64,000 bases of DNA from Halovivax ruber XH-70 (GCF_000328525.1 NC_019964.1:744001-808000); one strand, 5' to 3'. Counted from the first letter of the stretch, positions 1 to 9,111 are shown. The notes: generated by a model not told the origin, from the letters alone. Numbers and translations: made by a program.

Positions 1-791
1 AGGACGACAATGCCGAGGCGCCCGCCGAACTCATCAAGATCTACACCTCCGGCTCCTTCTTAGACGAGCGCGAGGTTGGTGCCGAGACTCGCCGGGCCAT
101 CGCCGAGACGTTCGCCGACCGCGAGCGAATCGTCGTCGAATCGCTCCCCGATTTCGTCGACCGCGAGAAAATCGCTGATTTCACCCAGCACGGCATCGAC
201 ACGGACGTCGCTATCGGCCTGGAGACGGCCACGGACCGTGTGCGCCACGACTGCGTGAACAAGTACTTCGACTTCGCCGACTTCGAGGCCGCCTGCGCGG
301 AGGCAGCCGTGGCGAACGCCGATGCGGATGGCGATACCGAAGCCGGCATCAAGGCCTACCTCCTGATGAAGCCGCCGTTTCTCGCGGAATCGGAGGCCGT
401 CGAGGACATGATCTCGTCGATCGAACGCTGTGCCGACGTCGAGGGCTGTCACACCGTCTCGATGAACCCGTGTAACGTCCAGCGCTACACGATGGTCGAC
501 GACCTCTACTTCAACGACGGCTACCGCCCGCCGTGGCTCTGGTCGGTCGCCCACGTTCTCGAAGAGACCGCCGACGTCGACGCCATCGTCGTTTCCGACC
601 CCGTCGGCCACGGCTCAGATCGTGGGCCACACAACTGCACGGAGTGCGACGATCTCGTCCAGAAGGCGATCAAGGACTTCGACCTCCGGCAGGATCCCAC
701 CGTCTTCGAGCAGGTCTCCTGTGAGTGCGAGACGACCTGGGAGACGGTGATGGAACAGGAGACGAGTTACAACATGCCGCTGGTTCGGTGA
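1..791 (+). CDS. archaeosine biosynthesis radical SAM protein RaSEA (5' truncated by window)
   Basis: The open frame runs in from the left edge (first full codon at 3), leaving about the last 262 residues. This part resembles the C-terminal half of RaSEA, the radical SAM enzyme that works with ArcS to turn the preQ0-lysine adduct at tRNA position 15 into archaeosine. Visible landmarks are the stretch GIDTDVAIGLETATD, the segment MNPCNVQRYTMVDDLYF, and a Cys-rich tail (CTECDD, then CECETTW). The radical SAM CxxxCxxC cluster would lie upstream of the window, so it cannot be checked. Family assignment is from recognised sequence. The gene ends just before an abrupt drop in GC content. Confidence 0.8.
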   Translation, partial: DDNAEAPAELIKIYTSGSFLDEREVGAETRRAIAETFADRERIVVESLPDFVDREKIADFTQHGIDTDVAIGLETATDRVRHDCVNKYFDFADFEAACAEAAVANADADGDTEAGIKAYLLMKPPFLAESEAVEDMISSIERCADVEGCHTVSMNPCNVQRYTMVDDLYFNDGYRPPWLWSVAHVLEETADVDAIVVSDPVGHGSDRGPHNCTECDDLVQKAIKDFDLRQDPTVFEQVSCECETTWETVMEQETSYNMPLVR

Positions 792-851
792 AGATCTGTG
801 ATGATGTGAACTCTCTGTCTCTAATTTAGACTAGAATCATATATGTAAAAA

Positions 852-1094
852 TTATGCTAAAACGAATATCGCCAGTAGCCATAGGATGGCGGCAGTGCTT
901 GAAAGATACTTCGCTAACAGTTCTCGCTCAGCCGGGAGCAATGATGCAAGCCCTAAAACAACCAACGGAGGAATGGAGAGGAGGCTAATAAGTTCGTTTT
1001 TGTGGGTGTAGAGTGCCCCATTAGACATGGCAAGAAAAAAACATATTAATGCCCAAAGAATGCTTATCGGTTGATAGTCCTCAGAATGCGCCAT
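852..1094 (-). CDS. small hypothetical membrane protein in AT-rich patch
   Basis: An 80-residue protein with about three hydrophobic segments (roughly residues 10-28, 35-52 and 62-80), so probably an integral membrane protein. It starts 12 bp after the stop of the upstream gene on the same strand, which suggests a two-gene operon. Base composition is far more AT-rich than the surrounding chromosome, and codons such as ATA, TTA and AAA are common, so recent transfer is likely. I recognise no family. Confidence 0.6.
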   Translation of the reverse strand: MAHSEDYQPISILWALICFFLAMSNGALYTHKNELISLLSIPPLVVLGLASLLPAERELLAKYLSSTAAILWLLAIFVLA

Positions 1095-1106
1095 TTGTAG
1101 AGTTTC

Positions 1107-2006
1107 CTATACGGCCTTTATTTCAATATTTGTGAAATCCAGACCCCATACGCCTACAATATCCTTCATATCTACTTTGGCCTTTGATAGCCCTGTTGCA
1201 CTAATTGCACATCCGCCCATAAGAATTAACCTATATGTGTAGTCACTATCTAAATTGCCAACTGTTATGGTCTCTGAATAGTTGTTTGTGTTACTATGGC
1301 TGAAGGTCCCGGAGTCATTAAAGTCATATAAGTCACCATAATCTATGATCCGAGAGTTTGGATCGTTTGTGCTTTGGTCTATCCGGTCAATTGCATAGCC
1401 AATCGAGTAACTCCCACCCGAGTTAGTTAGTGCTGCCAATAAGCTAACAGTTCCGACTCCCAAAGCAGCAATCGGAAGTATAAGTGGGGCTCCTTTCGGT
1501 TCATATTCCTCCCCATTAACGAACGTTGTGTTTTCGCTGATAGCCTCCCCTTCAACATTATTAGTGAGATCCGCATTTGAGAGGAGGGACCACCCTTCTG
1601 CCTCTACGTTTAGATCATAGTCAATGGTCAATTCCAATTCTTCTACGTCGTTGGAGATGTCGAAATAACACCAACCTGCTCCTGCGCGAAGAGTTTGTGA
1701 ACGAATCACCTGCCCACCTGTATATAGGTCCATTGCTTGGCCTACTTCACCAACGACTGCTTTCGTGTTGCCGCCACCTTCACGCGCTACTGCGGTTCCG
1801 TGGAATTTCCAAGGGCTGATGGAGCGTCCTTCCTTTACTTTTCGAACCGTTGATCCGCCCGTTTCAACTCCACTTGGTAATTCAAATTCGGAGATCCCTT
1901 CACTACTCTGAGATTGTTCGGCTGCCACTCCTCTCATTAAACCTATGGCACCAACTGTTCCAGCCGATCCTCCGACCACGCTCTTCACAAATTTTCTTCT
2001 TTGCAT
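1107..2006 (-). CDS. Tat-signal hypothetical exported protein, AT-rich
   Basis: A 299-residue protein. I start it at the ATG at 2006 because this gives a good twin-arginine signal (MQRRKFVKSVVGGSAGTVGA, ending near Ala29); an upstream ATG at 2093 would bury the signal behind 29 residues. A second hydrophobic segment (LILPIAALGVGTVSLLAAL, around residue 175) may be a membrane anchor. The rest is rich in Asn, Ser, Thr and Gly, as in exported beta-rich proteins. The spacer upstream is very AT-rich and offers TATA-like sequence near 2030-2042. GC content and codon use differ sharply from the flanking genes. The function is unknown; the protein is probably co-transcribed with the membrane protein that follows. 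Confidence 0.65.
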   Translation of the reverse strand: MQRRKFVKSVVGGSAGTVGAIGLMRGVAAEQSQSSEGISEFELPSGVETGGSTVRKVKEGRSISPWKFHGTAVAREGGGNTKAVVGEVGQAMDLYTGGQVIRSQTLRAGAGWCYFDISNDVEELELTIDYDLNVEAEGWSLLSNADLTNNVEGEAISENTTFVNGEEYEPKGAPLILPIAALGVGTVSLLAALTNSGGSYSIGYAIDRIDQSTNDPNSRIIDYGDLYDFNDSGTFSHSNTNNYSETITVGNLDSDYTYRLILMGGCAISATGLSKAKVDMKDIVGVWGLDFTNIEIKAV

Positions 2007-2204
2007 GCTCAAGCAAATATTCGATAAATGGGTATATAATAATTTGCATTCTTGAATAGTTATAAATAATTTATATTCCAGGACGAGACCCATTAAAAAT
2101 TCGGAATTAGTAAACCGAGGGCCGATATATGTTATTATTGAATTTCATATTCAAATATATTCTCACCCCTCTCCACCCTCGATTCTATTTGTGTATGTGT
2201 TTAA

Positions 2205-2369
2205 TCACGACGGATGCTGATGCTTGAGACGCTCGCCGATCTTTCCCGGGACTGGCATCAGGCAATCCTTACACTTCCAGGTGGGATAGACGCCGCTATC
2301 CTCTTTCTTCAGGTCCTGCCGAAAGCGGAGTTCGGCACCACAGACACAGCGGTGAGTCGTCGATGCCAT
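2205..2369 (-). CDS. 54-residue zinc-ribbon-like protein
   Basis: I chose the ATG at 2369 because it starts a compact protein with two Cys pairs, CVCGAEL near the N-terminus and CKDCLMPVPGK near the C-terminus, the spacing of a single treble-clef or zinc-ribbon fold. Such mini zinc-binding proteins are common in haloarchaea and mostly uncharacterised. The longer frame back to 2459 overlaps the divergent regulatory region and looks spurious. It sits at the boundary between the AT-rich patch and normal GC-rich sequence. Confidence 0.55.
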   Translation of the reverse strand: MASTTHRCVCGAELRFRQDLKKEDSGVYPTWKCKDCLMPVPGKIGERLKHQHPS

Positions 2370-2521
2370 GACCGGGTTTCGACGTACGAGGGGATAATCG
2401 CCACGGCGAGCCGGACCCGATGAGACGAACGTCGTGGGCCACCGGTCGCAACGACACACTGGATGCGGCGAACCACCGTTCCCGACGACACCTGCGCACG
2501 ATCTGGTATCGGACGCAGAAA

Positions 2522-2532
2522 GTATTTATCCG
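2522..2532 (+). promoter_or_regulatory. TATA-like promoter of lipoprotein gene
   Basis: AAGTATTTATC lies 21-31 bp upstream of the ATG at 2553, the distance expected for a leaderless haloarchaeal transcript. It supports 2553 rather than 2463 as the start. Confidence 0.5.
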
Positions 2533-2552
2533 TGACACGAATTTGTCGAGTG

Positions 2553-3452
2553 ATGCCCTCCCGACGTCGCGTTCTCGGAACCGTGGCGGCCGGTCTCTGC
2601 GCCACGCTCGCGGGCTGTATCGACGCGACCGGCGTCCTGCAGATGGACGAGGCCACGACGGACGAACTCCTCGACCCGGCGACGGTCGAGGTCGGTCGGA
2701 CCGGTGAGGAGCGCGACATCGTCGTCGACGTTCTCGACACGGGTTCGGCGACCGTCTCCGGTGAGCGACCACCGCTCGGGGTCGATCAGCCGGTTACCTA
2801 CGACGGAGCCGTCTACGAGCTGGCTCGTACCGAGACGGGCGACCGAACTCGCACCGACTACCGAGTCGTTCTCGAGACCGATCCCGGGGCGGCCGACACT
2901 GCCGACCGCCAGTTCGACACGCTCCCGGGCGTAGACGCCGAGCGGCTCGAACCACTGCTCGCCGAGCGCACGTCGGGCGACGATGCCGTCGGCGCCGACC
3001 TGTCCTACACTGAATCGGAGCGGGCGGAATCCGCCATCGTCCCCGACCCGGACTTCGACGTCCTCGCGGTCGACGGCGACCGATTCGGCGTCGCGGTCGA
3101 GCCGATCGAGACGACGGTGACGACCTACGAGTACACGCTGGTCGACGAACTGGGGAGCGAGGGACGCTACGCCGACGAGCTGGCGGCCGACCATCGATTC
3201 GACCTCGCCGGCCTCTCCGACGCTGAACGCGACGTCGTCGAGGAGGCCATCGACGAGGGCGGTTACTACGCCGACTCGACCGACGACGAAGCGTTCGAAG
3301 GCGTCGCGCGAACGTTCTTCGATCACGACCCCTTCGCGAGCGACGACGATCGGGCCTACTGGATCGCGACCTACGAGGGGACGACGTACGTCGCGATGGT
3401 GGACCCGATCCGGTGGCGCGACCTCCGGCGCGACGTGCCGGCCGCCGAGTAA
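2553..3452 (+). CDS. Tat-exported lipoprotein, unknown function
   Basis: A 299-residue protein starting at the ATG at 2553. The N-terminus has the twin-arginine motif SRRRVLG, a hydrophobic core and a lipobox-like LAGC, so the mature protein is predicted to be lipid-anchored on the outer face of the membrane through Cys22. The remainder is strongly acidic, contains no catalytic motif that I recognise, and ends near WIATYEGTTYVAMVDPIRW. Haloarchaea encode many such lineage-specific lipoproteins. A TATA-like box sits just upstream. The gene is monocistronic and followed by a degenerate tandem-repeat spacer. Confidence 0.75.
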   Translation: MPSRRRVLGTVAAGLCATLAGCIDATGVLQMDEATTDELLDPATVEVGRTGEERDIVVDVLDTGSATVSGERPPLGVDQPVTYDGAVYELARTETGDRTRTDYRVVLETDPGAADTADRQFDTLPGVDAERLEPLLAERTSGDDAVGADLSYTESERAESAIVPDPDFDVLAVDGDRFGVAVEPIETTVTTYEYTLVDELGSEGRYADELAADHRFDLAGLSDAERDVVEEAIDEGGYYADSTDDEAFEGVARTFFDHDPFASDDDRAYWIATYEGTTYVAMVDPIRWRDLRRDVPAAE

Positions 3453-3526
3453 GTGCGTGACGGATCGACCGGCGACCGGGTGCGTGACGACCGACCACCG
3501 ACCGGGTGCGCAACGGGTCGACCGCC
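3453..3526. repeat. degenerate tandem repeat (units of about 26 bp) in spacer
   Basis: Three tandem units begin GTGCGTGACG, GTGCGTGACG and GTGCGCAACG, each continuing into a variant of GATCGACCGGCGACCGG. They lie directly after the stop codon of the lipoprotein gene. No function is evident. Confidence 0.55.
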
Positions 3527-3585
3527 AATTGATTTCCCCGGCCTGACCTGGCTCGAACGACCCGCCTTCGGCACGGACCATCAGA

Positions 3586-3594
3586 GATAAATAC
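3586..3594 (+). promoter_or_regulatory. TATA-like box for fba-fbp operon
   Basis: GATAAATAC lies 25-33 bp upstream of the ATG at 3619, fitting a nearly leaderless transcript covering the aldolase and phosphatase genes. Confidence 0.5.
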
Positions 3595-3618
3595 GCGTCT
3601 GTAGCACCACTCAAACAG

Positions 3619-4407
3619 ATGATTCCGATCGACGACTCCCCGATCGTCCGCGACGGAAAGGTACTGATTCTCGCGATGGACCACGGCCTGGAGCACGGCC
3701 CCGTCGACTTCGAGGACGTCCCGGAGAAGTTAGACCCCTCGACGGTCTTCGAGACGGCGACCCACGACGCCGTCACCGCGATGGCCGTCCAGAAGGGCAT
3801 CGCCGAGGGCTACTACCCCAGCTACGAGGACGACGTCAACCTCCTGCTGAAGATCAACGGGACCTCCAACCTCTGGATGGGCGAACCCGACTCGGCGGTC
3901 AACTGCTCGGTCGACTACGCCGCGGAACTCGGCGCCGACGCGCTCGGCTTCACTGTCTACGGCGGCTCGAACAACGAGATCGAGATGGTCGAGGAGTTCC
4001 GCGACGTGCAAGAGGCCGGACGGGAACACGATCTCCCGACCGTCATGTGGTCGTACCCGCGCGGGCAGGGACTCAAGAACGACACCAAGCCGTCGACGAT
4101 CTCGTACGCGACCCGTCTGGCGCTCGAACTCGGTGCCGACGTCGCGAAGGTCAAGTACCCCGGTAGCAAGGAGGCGATGGCCCACGCCGTCGACTGTGCC
4201 GGCGACATGAAGGTCGTCATGTCCGGCGGCTCGAAGACCTCCGACTACGAGTTCCTCTCGACCGTCGAGGCCGTCATGGACGCCGGCGCGAAAGGCCTGG
4301 CCGTCGGCCGCAACGTCTGGCAGCGTGAGGACCCGACCCACCTGCTCGACGCCCTCGAGAAGGTCATCTACGAGGGCGAGACCGCCGACGCCGCGCTCGA
4401 CGAATGA
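3619..4407 (+). CDS. fba: class I fructose-bisphosphate aldolase (archaeal DhnA type)
   Basis: A 262-residue protein of the archaeal class I aldolase (DhnA/FbaB) family, catalysing reversible condensation of dihydroxyacetone phosphate and glyceraldehyde 3-phosphate. Visible features are LILAMDHGLEHGP near the N-terminus, the Schiff-base region ADVAKVKYPG (Lys about residue 179), and the phosphate-binding VMSGGSKTS and GAKGLAVGRNVWQ. The related haloarchaeal enzyme ADH synthase (shikimate pathway) shares the fold. The overlap with fructose-1,6-bisphosphatase downstream (ATGA) favours the glycolytic/gluconeogenic role. Length is normal for the family. Confidence 0.88.
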   Translation: MIPIDDSPIVRDGKVLILAMDHGLEHGPVDFEDVPEKLDPSTVFETATHDAVTAMAVQKGIAEGYYPSYEDDVNLLLKINGTSNLWMGEPDSAVNCSVDYAAELGADALGFTVYGGSNNEIEMVEEFRDVQEAGREHDLPTVMWSYPRGQGLKNDTKPSTISYATRLALELGADVAKVKYPGSKEAMAHAVDCAGDMKVVMSGGSKTSDYEFLSTVEAVMDAGAKGLAVGRNVWQREDPTHLLDALEKVIYEGETADAALDE

Positions 4408-5312
4408 GCGAGCGCGACGGCGACGGAGCGGACGCCGAACGAGACCGCGCCGCGACGGTCGATGCGATCGTCGACGTCGTCGCGGATTCGGCCGAGGACA
4501 TCCGCAGCGGACTCGTCGGCCGCCGCGGGAAGGCCGGCCGTGAGAACCCGAGCGGTGAGGTGCAGGCCGAGGCCGACGTCTACGCCGACGACCTGCTCGA
4601 AGAACGCCTGTCGGCGATCGATGGCGTCGCCGAGTACGCGAGTGAAGAGCGCGCCGACGTGATCGACTGCGGCGGGTCGGCCGCCGACCCCGACGCTGTC
4701 GCCGTCGCCGTCGACCCGCTCGACGGCTCGTCGAACCTCGAACCGAACAACACGATGGGGACGGTCTTCGCCGTCTACGACGAGCCGCTTCCCGCGCCCG
4801 GAACGTCGATCGTCGTCTCGGGCTGGGTGCTGTACGGCCCGATCACGACGATGGCACTCGCTCGCGACGGCACCGTCACGAAGTACGAACTCTCGGGCGA
4901 CGAACCGACCGTCGTCGAGGAGGACGTCACCATTCCCGACGATCCGCTCGTCTACGGCTTCGGCGGTCGCGTCCCCGACTGGCCCGACGACTTCGCGGAC
5001 TTCGCCCGGGCGGTCGAATCCGATCCCTCGCACAAACTCCGCTACGGCGGCGCGATGATCGGCGACGTCAACCAGGTCCTGACCTACGGCGGCATCTTCG
5101 CCTACCCGGCGCTCGACGGCAGTCCCCGCGGTAAACTTCGCCTCCAGTTCGAGGGCAACCCGATCGGCCACCTCGTCGAGACGGCCGGCGGCCGATCGTC
5201 GGACGGCTCCCGGTCACTGCTCTCTGTCGAGCCGAACGAGCTGCACGATCGGGTCCCGCTCCACGTGGGCACCGCCGAGTTGATCGACCGTCTCGAGGCC
5301 ACCCTCGAGTAG
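4404..5312 (+). CDS. fbp: class 1 fructose-1,6-bisphosphatase
   Basis: A 302-residue gluconeogenic phosphatase hydrolysing fructose 1,6-bisphosphate to fructose 6-phosphate. The metal-binding signature VDPLDGSSN (about residues 108-116) and the substrate-binding KLRYGGAMIGDVNQVL are clear. The C-terminal GNPIGHLVETAGG is typical of class 1 enzymes. Its ATG overlaps the aldolase stop by 4 bp, so the two are translationally coupled and catalyse consecutive gluconeogenic steps. The N-terminal 20 residues are acidic and variable. Confidence 0.93.
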   Translation: MSERDGDGADAERDRAATVDAIVDVVADSAEDIRSGLVGRRGKAGRENPSGEVQAEADVYADDLLEERLSAIDGVAEYASEERADVIDCGGSAADPDAVAVAVDPLDGSSNLEPNNTMGTVFAVYDEPLPAPGTSIVVSGWVLYGPITTMALARDGTVTKYELSGDEPTVVEEDVTIPDDPLVYGFGGRVPDWPDDFADFARAVESDPSHKLRYGGAMIGDVNQVLTYGGIFAYPALDGSPRGKLRLQFEGNPIGHLVETAGGRSSDGSRSLLSVEPNELHDRVPLHVGTAELIDRLEATLE

Positions 5313-5347
5313 CCGGCCGGGACGCGCCGCTCGTTCTGCGATCCAGC

Positions 5348-5439
5348 ATCGTCTCGCGGTGACCGTCAGAATCGTCTCGTAGTGACCGCCAGAATCGTCT
5401 CGTGGTGACCGCCGGAATTGGCTCGCCGTGACGGTTAGA
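5348..5439. repeat. four 23-bp tandem repeats in fbp-treT spacer
   Basis: Four consecutive 23-bp units (5348, 5371, 5394, 5417) follow ATCGTCTCGNNGTGACCGNC with 1-5 differences, and a fifth partial copy starts at 5440. They fill much of the 315-bp gene-free gap between fbp and treT. I see no coding sequence there and no clear terminator. The rest of the gap holds the treT leader. Confidence 0.75.
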
Positions 5440-5627
5440 ATCACTCACTATGGCCGTCGGGCCGTCTCGACGGCGATGGCAGGTGACGCCGATACCGGAC
5501 TCAGCAAACCGGCGACCCTGTACCGGATCCGGTGTGGGCCGACGGTACCGGCTCGCCTCACTCCGTCACGACGACGTAGCGTCTCCCCCACAACTGATAC
5601 CAGCGTCGTCGTGGTACGACGTCACCG

Positions 5628-6881
5628 ATGCATCAGCCCACGCTCCCGGCGCGGTCGATCGACGCCTACGCCGCCGTAACCGATCGGGAGCGACTCGATC
5701 GGCTTCGGTCGCTGGCTGGGGCGCTGTCGGACGTTCGGGTCCTCCACGTCAACTCGACGGCGGTCGGCGGCGGCGTCGCCGAACTGCTCCGGTCGATCGT
5801 CCCGGTGAGTAACGACCTCGGTGTCGACGCTGACTGGTTGGTCATGGACGCCGACGACGAGTTCTTCGAGGTGACCAAGGCGATGCACAACGGGCTCCAG
5901 GGAGCCGACACCTCGTTGACCGAGGAGATGAAGGCGACGTACCGTGCGGTGAACGAGCGGAACGCGGCCGAAATCGAAGGCGAGTACGACCTCGTCGTGA
6001 TTCACGACCCGCAGCCGCTCGGATCGATCGATCGACTCCGTGAACGGCTGCCGGATGCGCCGATCGTCTGGCGGTGTCACATCGACCTGACCGATCCGGC
6101 GCCCGCGCATCTCGCGTTCGTCTCCGACTACGTCGCGCGGGTCGACCACGCGATCTTCAGTCGGTCGGCGTACGGGGCGCCGATCGAGATGCCGGCGGCG
6201 AGCGTCGTCTACCCCTCGATCGACCCGCTCGCGGCGAAGAACCGCGCTCTCGACGACGATACCGTCGCTGCGGCGTGCGACCGACTCGACCCCCTCTCTT
6301 TCGACGCGCCGGTCGTGACCCAGGTGTCGCGCTTCGATCCGTGGAAGGACCAGTTCGGCACCCTGGAGATCTTCCGTCGTGCCCGAGAGCAGGTTCCGTC
6401 CCTCCAGCTCGCGCTGGTCGGCAGCATGGCGGGCGACGACCCGGAAGGGCTCGCGATCTACGAGCGCGTCGCCAGGGAGGCCGTCGCCGAGCCGGACGTA
6501 TACGTCCTGACCGACCTCCCGGACGCGACGGTGAACGTCTTGCAGCGTCGATCCGACGTCGTCGTCCAGAAGTCCATCCGCGAGGGCTTCGGACTGGTGG
6601 TCTCGGAGGCGCTCTGGAAGCGCACCCCGGTTGTCGGCTCGAACGTCGGCGGTATTCCCCTCCAGATCGAGGACGGACACACCGGGTACCTCGTCGAACC
6701 CGACGACGTCGCCCGCGCCGGGGACCACGTCGTCGAGCTGCTGCAGGACGAGGAACGCCTGGCGTCGTTCGGGACGAACGCACGCGAACGCGTTCGTGAG
6801 CGGTTCCTCTTGCCTCGACAGCTCGCCGACCAACTCGCGATATACGTCGAGGTGCTGGATCGCGACGAGTCCGTGTCCTGA
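5628..6881 (+). CDS. treT: trehalose glycosyltransferring synthase TreT-like (GT4)
   Basis: A 417-residue retaining GT4 glycosyltransferase. The N-terminal domain has VLHVNSTAVGGGVAELL, the characteristic TreT start, followed by VDADWLVMDADDEFFEVTKAMHNGLQG. The C-terminal GT-B domain carries SRFDPWKDQFG and KSIREGFGLVVSEALWKRTP with the EX7E-type acid pair. TreT makes trehalose from NDP-glucose and glucose in one reversible step, giving a compatible solute. A sugar nucleotidyltransferase two genes downstream could supply the donor. Family assignment is from recognised motifs; the preferred donor (ADP- or UDP-glucose) cannot be read from sequence. Confidence 0.82.
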   Translation: MHQPTLPARSIDAYAAVTDRERLDRLRSLAGALSDVRVLHVNSTAVGGGVAELLRSIVPVSNDLGVDADWLVMDADDEFFEVTKAMHNGLQGADTSLTEEMKATYRAVNERNAAEIEGEYDLVVIHDPQPLGSIDRLRERLPDAPIVWRCHIDLTDPAPAHLAFVSDYVARVDHAIFSRSAYGAPIEMPAASVVYPSIDPLAAKNRALDDDTVAAACDRLDPLSFDAPVVTQVSRFDPWKDQFGTLEIFRRAREQVPSLQLALVGSMAGDDPEGLAIYERVAREAVAEPDVYVLTDLPDATVNVLQRRSDVVVQKSIREGFGLVVSEALWKRTPVVGSNVGGIPLQIEDGHTGYLVEPDDVARAGDHVVELLQDEERLASFGTNARERVRERFLLPRQLADQLAIYVEVLDRDESVS

Positions 6882-6974
6882 CGGAGTAGGTAACCGTCTC
6901 GACGGGGAGCCGAACGGTCCGATCCATATCGAGCCCCCTGCACCATTATCCGGTGAGGCGGTGAGTACCAACGC

Positions 6975-7853
6975 ATGGCCCGGTTCATCGAGCGAGTCCT
7001 GCTCCCGACCGACGGCAGCGATGGGGCGCTCTCCGGGGCGAGACGCGGGATCGCGCTCGCCTCGCAGACCGCCGCGTCCGTGTCCGTCCTCTCCGTCGTC
7101 GACGCGCCCGTGGTGGGCGACGACGCCGCGATCGCGTCGCTCGAGTCGCGGGCGGAGGAAGCGGTCGAGACGGTCGCGAACATGGCGAGAGACTACGACG
7201 ACGGGATCGACGTCACCACCGCGGTCGAACGAGGGACACCGTTCCAGGCGGTCAGGGAGTATGCCCACCGACACGAAATCGACGTCATCGCGATGGGCAC
7301 GAAGGGTCGGACGGGACTCGACAGATTCTTGCTGGGCAGCGTCACCGAGAACGTCCTCCGAACGGCCAGGGTGCCCGTGCTCGCTGTCCCGCCGGACGCC
7401 GACGAACCCGGGATCGCGGACGTGGCGTTCGATCGACTGCTCCTGCCGACCGACGGCAGTGAGGGGGCCGAGATCGCCGCCGAGTGGGGGGTCGCCCTCG
7501 CCGATCACCTCGGGTCCGACGTGCACTCGCTGTACGCGGTCGATCCGGCCCCTCCGCACCACGAACCGGACGCGGTGATCGAGGCACTGGAACGGCGGGC
7601 GGAGGCGGCGATCGAAGCGACGAGCGAGCGGGCCGACGCCGTCGACGTGGCGGTGACCGAATCGATCGAGACGGGATCACCCGCGAACGCGATCCTCGCG
7701 TACGCGAGCGACCACGAGGTCGACCTGATCGTCATGGGGACACACGGACGGACGGGCGTCGGCCAGTGGTTTCTCGGCAGCGTCACCGAGAACGTCGTGA
7801 GAGGGGCCGACGTCCCGGTACTTTGCGTCCCGGTCACTGCCCCGTCGCCATAG
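6975..7853 (+). CDS. tandem-domain universal stress protein (UspA family)
   Basis: 292 residues made of two UspA domains, about 1-140 and 150-290. Each begins with a VLLPTDGS-type strand and ends with the ATP-binding signature, GTKGRTGLDRFLLGSVTENV in the first and an equivalent G-2x-G-9x-GS stretch in the second. Both domains therefore probably bind ATP. Universal stress proteins are soluble and linked to osmotic, heat or starvation stress. It sits 93 bp after treT on the same strand, which fits a shared stress theme. Confidence 0.9.
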   Translation: MARFIERVLLPTDGSDGALSGARRGIALASQTAASVSVLSVVDAPVVGDDAAIASLESRAEEAVETVANMARDYDDGIDVTTAVERGTPFQAVREYAHRHEIDVIAMGTKGRTGLDRFLLGSVTENVLRTARVPVLAVPPDADEPGIADVAFDRLLLPTDGSEGAEIAAEWGVALADHLGSDVHSLYAVDPAPPHHEPDAVIEALERRAEAAIEATSERADAVDVAVTESIETGSPANAILAYASDHEVDLIVMGTHGRTGVGQWFLGSVTENVVRGADVPVLCVPVTAPSP

Positions 7854-7879
7854 CCGATCGAATCGGGTCGGTCGCCTCG

Positions 7880-8857
7880 TCACGCTCCCGCGCCCTCGCC
7901 CGGAATCTGCGTGTACGCTCCGACCATCGCGTCGACGACCTCGAGGTCGCCGAGCGACGCCCCTTCGTCGACGATCGACCGCCGGACAGTCGTCGCGGAG
8001 AGCGTCGCGTCCGGGAAGATCACCGCCCGTTCGACGTCGGCGTCGACGAGGGTCGCGTTCGGCATGACGTGAACGCCGCGGCCGACCGACGAGTGCTCGA
8101 CGGACGCCGAGTCGGCAATCAGTGATCCCCCGTCGAGATACCAGTCGACGGCGTCGAGGTAACTCGCCCGCGTACCGACGTCGAACCAGTGTCCCGCGAA
8201 CGAGTACGCGTACGTCGGTTCGCGAGTGTGGAGCCACTCGACGAACCAGCCGGGCTCGTCCGGATCGTTCCCGCCGTCGAGGTAGGTCCGAAGCGACGGC
8301 AGCGTCTCCCGGGGAAAGGCGTAGCACCCGATCGAAACGAGCGTCCCCGGGGGCTCGTCGGGTTTCTCCACGAACTCGATCACGCGTTCGTCGTCGACCG
8401 CGAGGACGCCGTAGTCGGTGGCCCGATCCGTCGAGCCGACGTCGTAGGCGGCGACGGTCGGCGCTCGCCGCCGATCGAAGTACTCGATGAAGTCGTCGAT
8501 CGCGAAGTCGAAGACGTTGTCCGCGGCGACAACGAGCACGTCGTCGTCGATCGATTCGCGCTCGACGAGGGGCGCGAGGCCGCCGACGACGCCGTGCTTC
8601 TCGGCTTCCGCTCGCGTCGACTCGATCGACAGGCGGGGTTTGTCGTAGGCCGCCTCGGCCAGGTGCGCCTCGAAGTCGCCGGCGAATCGCTCGTTCGTAC
8701 TGACGTACACCGTCTCGATCCGATTGCTCCGTTCGAGTTCGGCGTAGAGCCGGTCGATGACGGTTGTCTCCCCGAGCGGCAGGAACATCTTCGGCCGATG
8801 TTTCGTGATCGGCCACAGTCGGGACGCGTAGCCGCCGGCGAGCACGATCGCGTTCAT
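7880..8857 (-). CDS. sugar-phosphate nucleotidyltransferase (NDP-glucose pyrophosphorylase type)
   Basis: A 325-residue protein that transfers a nucleotide to a sugar 1-phosphate. I start it at the ATG at 8857, which places the nucleotide-binding signature MNAIVLAGGYASRLWPITK at the very N-terminus; the longer frame to 9064 adds 69 residues with no match to the family. The catalytic region continues with RPKMFLPLG. FVEKPDEPPGTLVSIGCYAF is the conserved product-binding segment, and the C-terminal 70 residues look like a short left-handed beta-helix. The substrate is not readable, but the position between treT and an ADP-dependent sugar kinase suggests glucose 1-phosphate. It is convergent with the UspA gene. 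Confidence 0.82.
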   Translation of the reverse strand: MNAIVLAGGYASRLWPITKHRPKMFLPLGETTVIDRLYAELERSNRIETVYVSTNERFAGDFEAHLAEAAYDKPRLSIESTRAEAEKHGVVGGLAPLVERESIDDDVLVVAADNVFDFAIDDFIEYFDRRRAPTVAAYDVGSTDRATDYGVLAVDDERVIEFVEKPDEPPGTLVSIGCYAFPRETLPSLRTYLDGGNDPDEPGWFVEWLHTREPTYAYSFAGHWFDVGTRASYLDAVDWYLDGGSLIADSASVEHSSVGRGVHVMPNATLVDADVERAVIFPDATLSATTVRRSIVDEGASLGDLEVVDAMVGAYTQIPGEGAGA

Positions 8858-9111
8858 CGACTCGTCCTCCGCGGTGACCACCGTCGGCCGGTCACGCACG
8901 TCGTCTTGACCGGTCCGAACTGCTCGTTGGTGCTGTCGGGGAACATGGCTAACTCGGCTGGGTCGACTCCCACGACGCCAGTGGTAAACCTTACACCGTG
9001 TCGACTCGTCTCGGGGTAGCGCGATCGACGCACGCCAGTACCACGATGACGGATCGATGCACACCAGTTCCCTGGTGAGTGCTGACGCACACCATTAACC
9101 TACTGGGGCGT

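Noticed and set aside
2526-3800. Long minus-strand open frame opposite the lipoprotein and aldolase genes
   Set aside because: It runs antisense through two clear genes, has no family motif, and is the usual by-product of GC-rich codon third positions.
5622-7562. 646-codon minus-strand open frame
   Set aside because: Exactly antisense to treT and the UspA gene. Its composition (Arg, Val, His, Asp) is that of a mirrored haloarchaeal gene.
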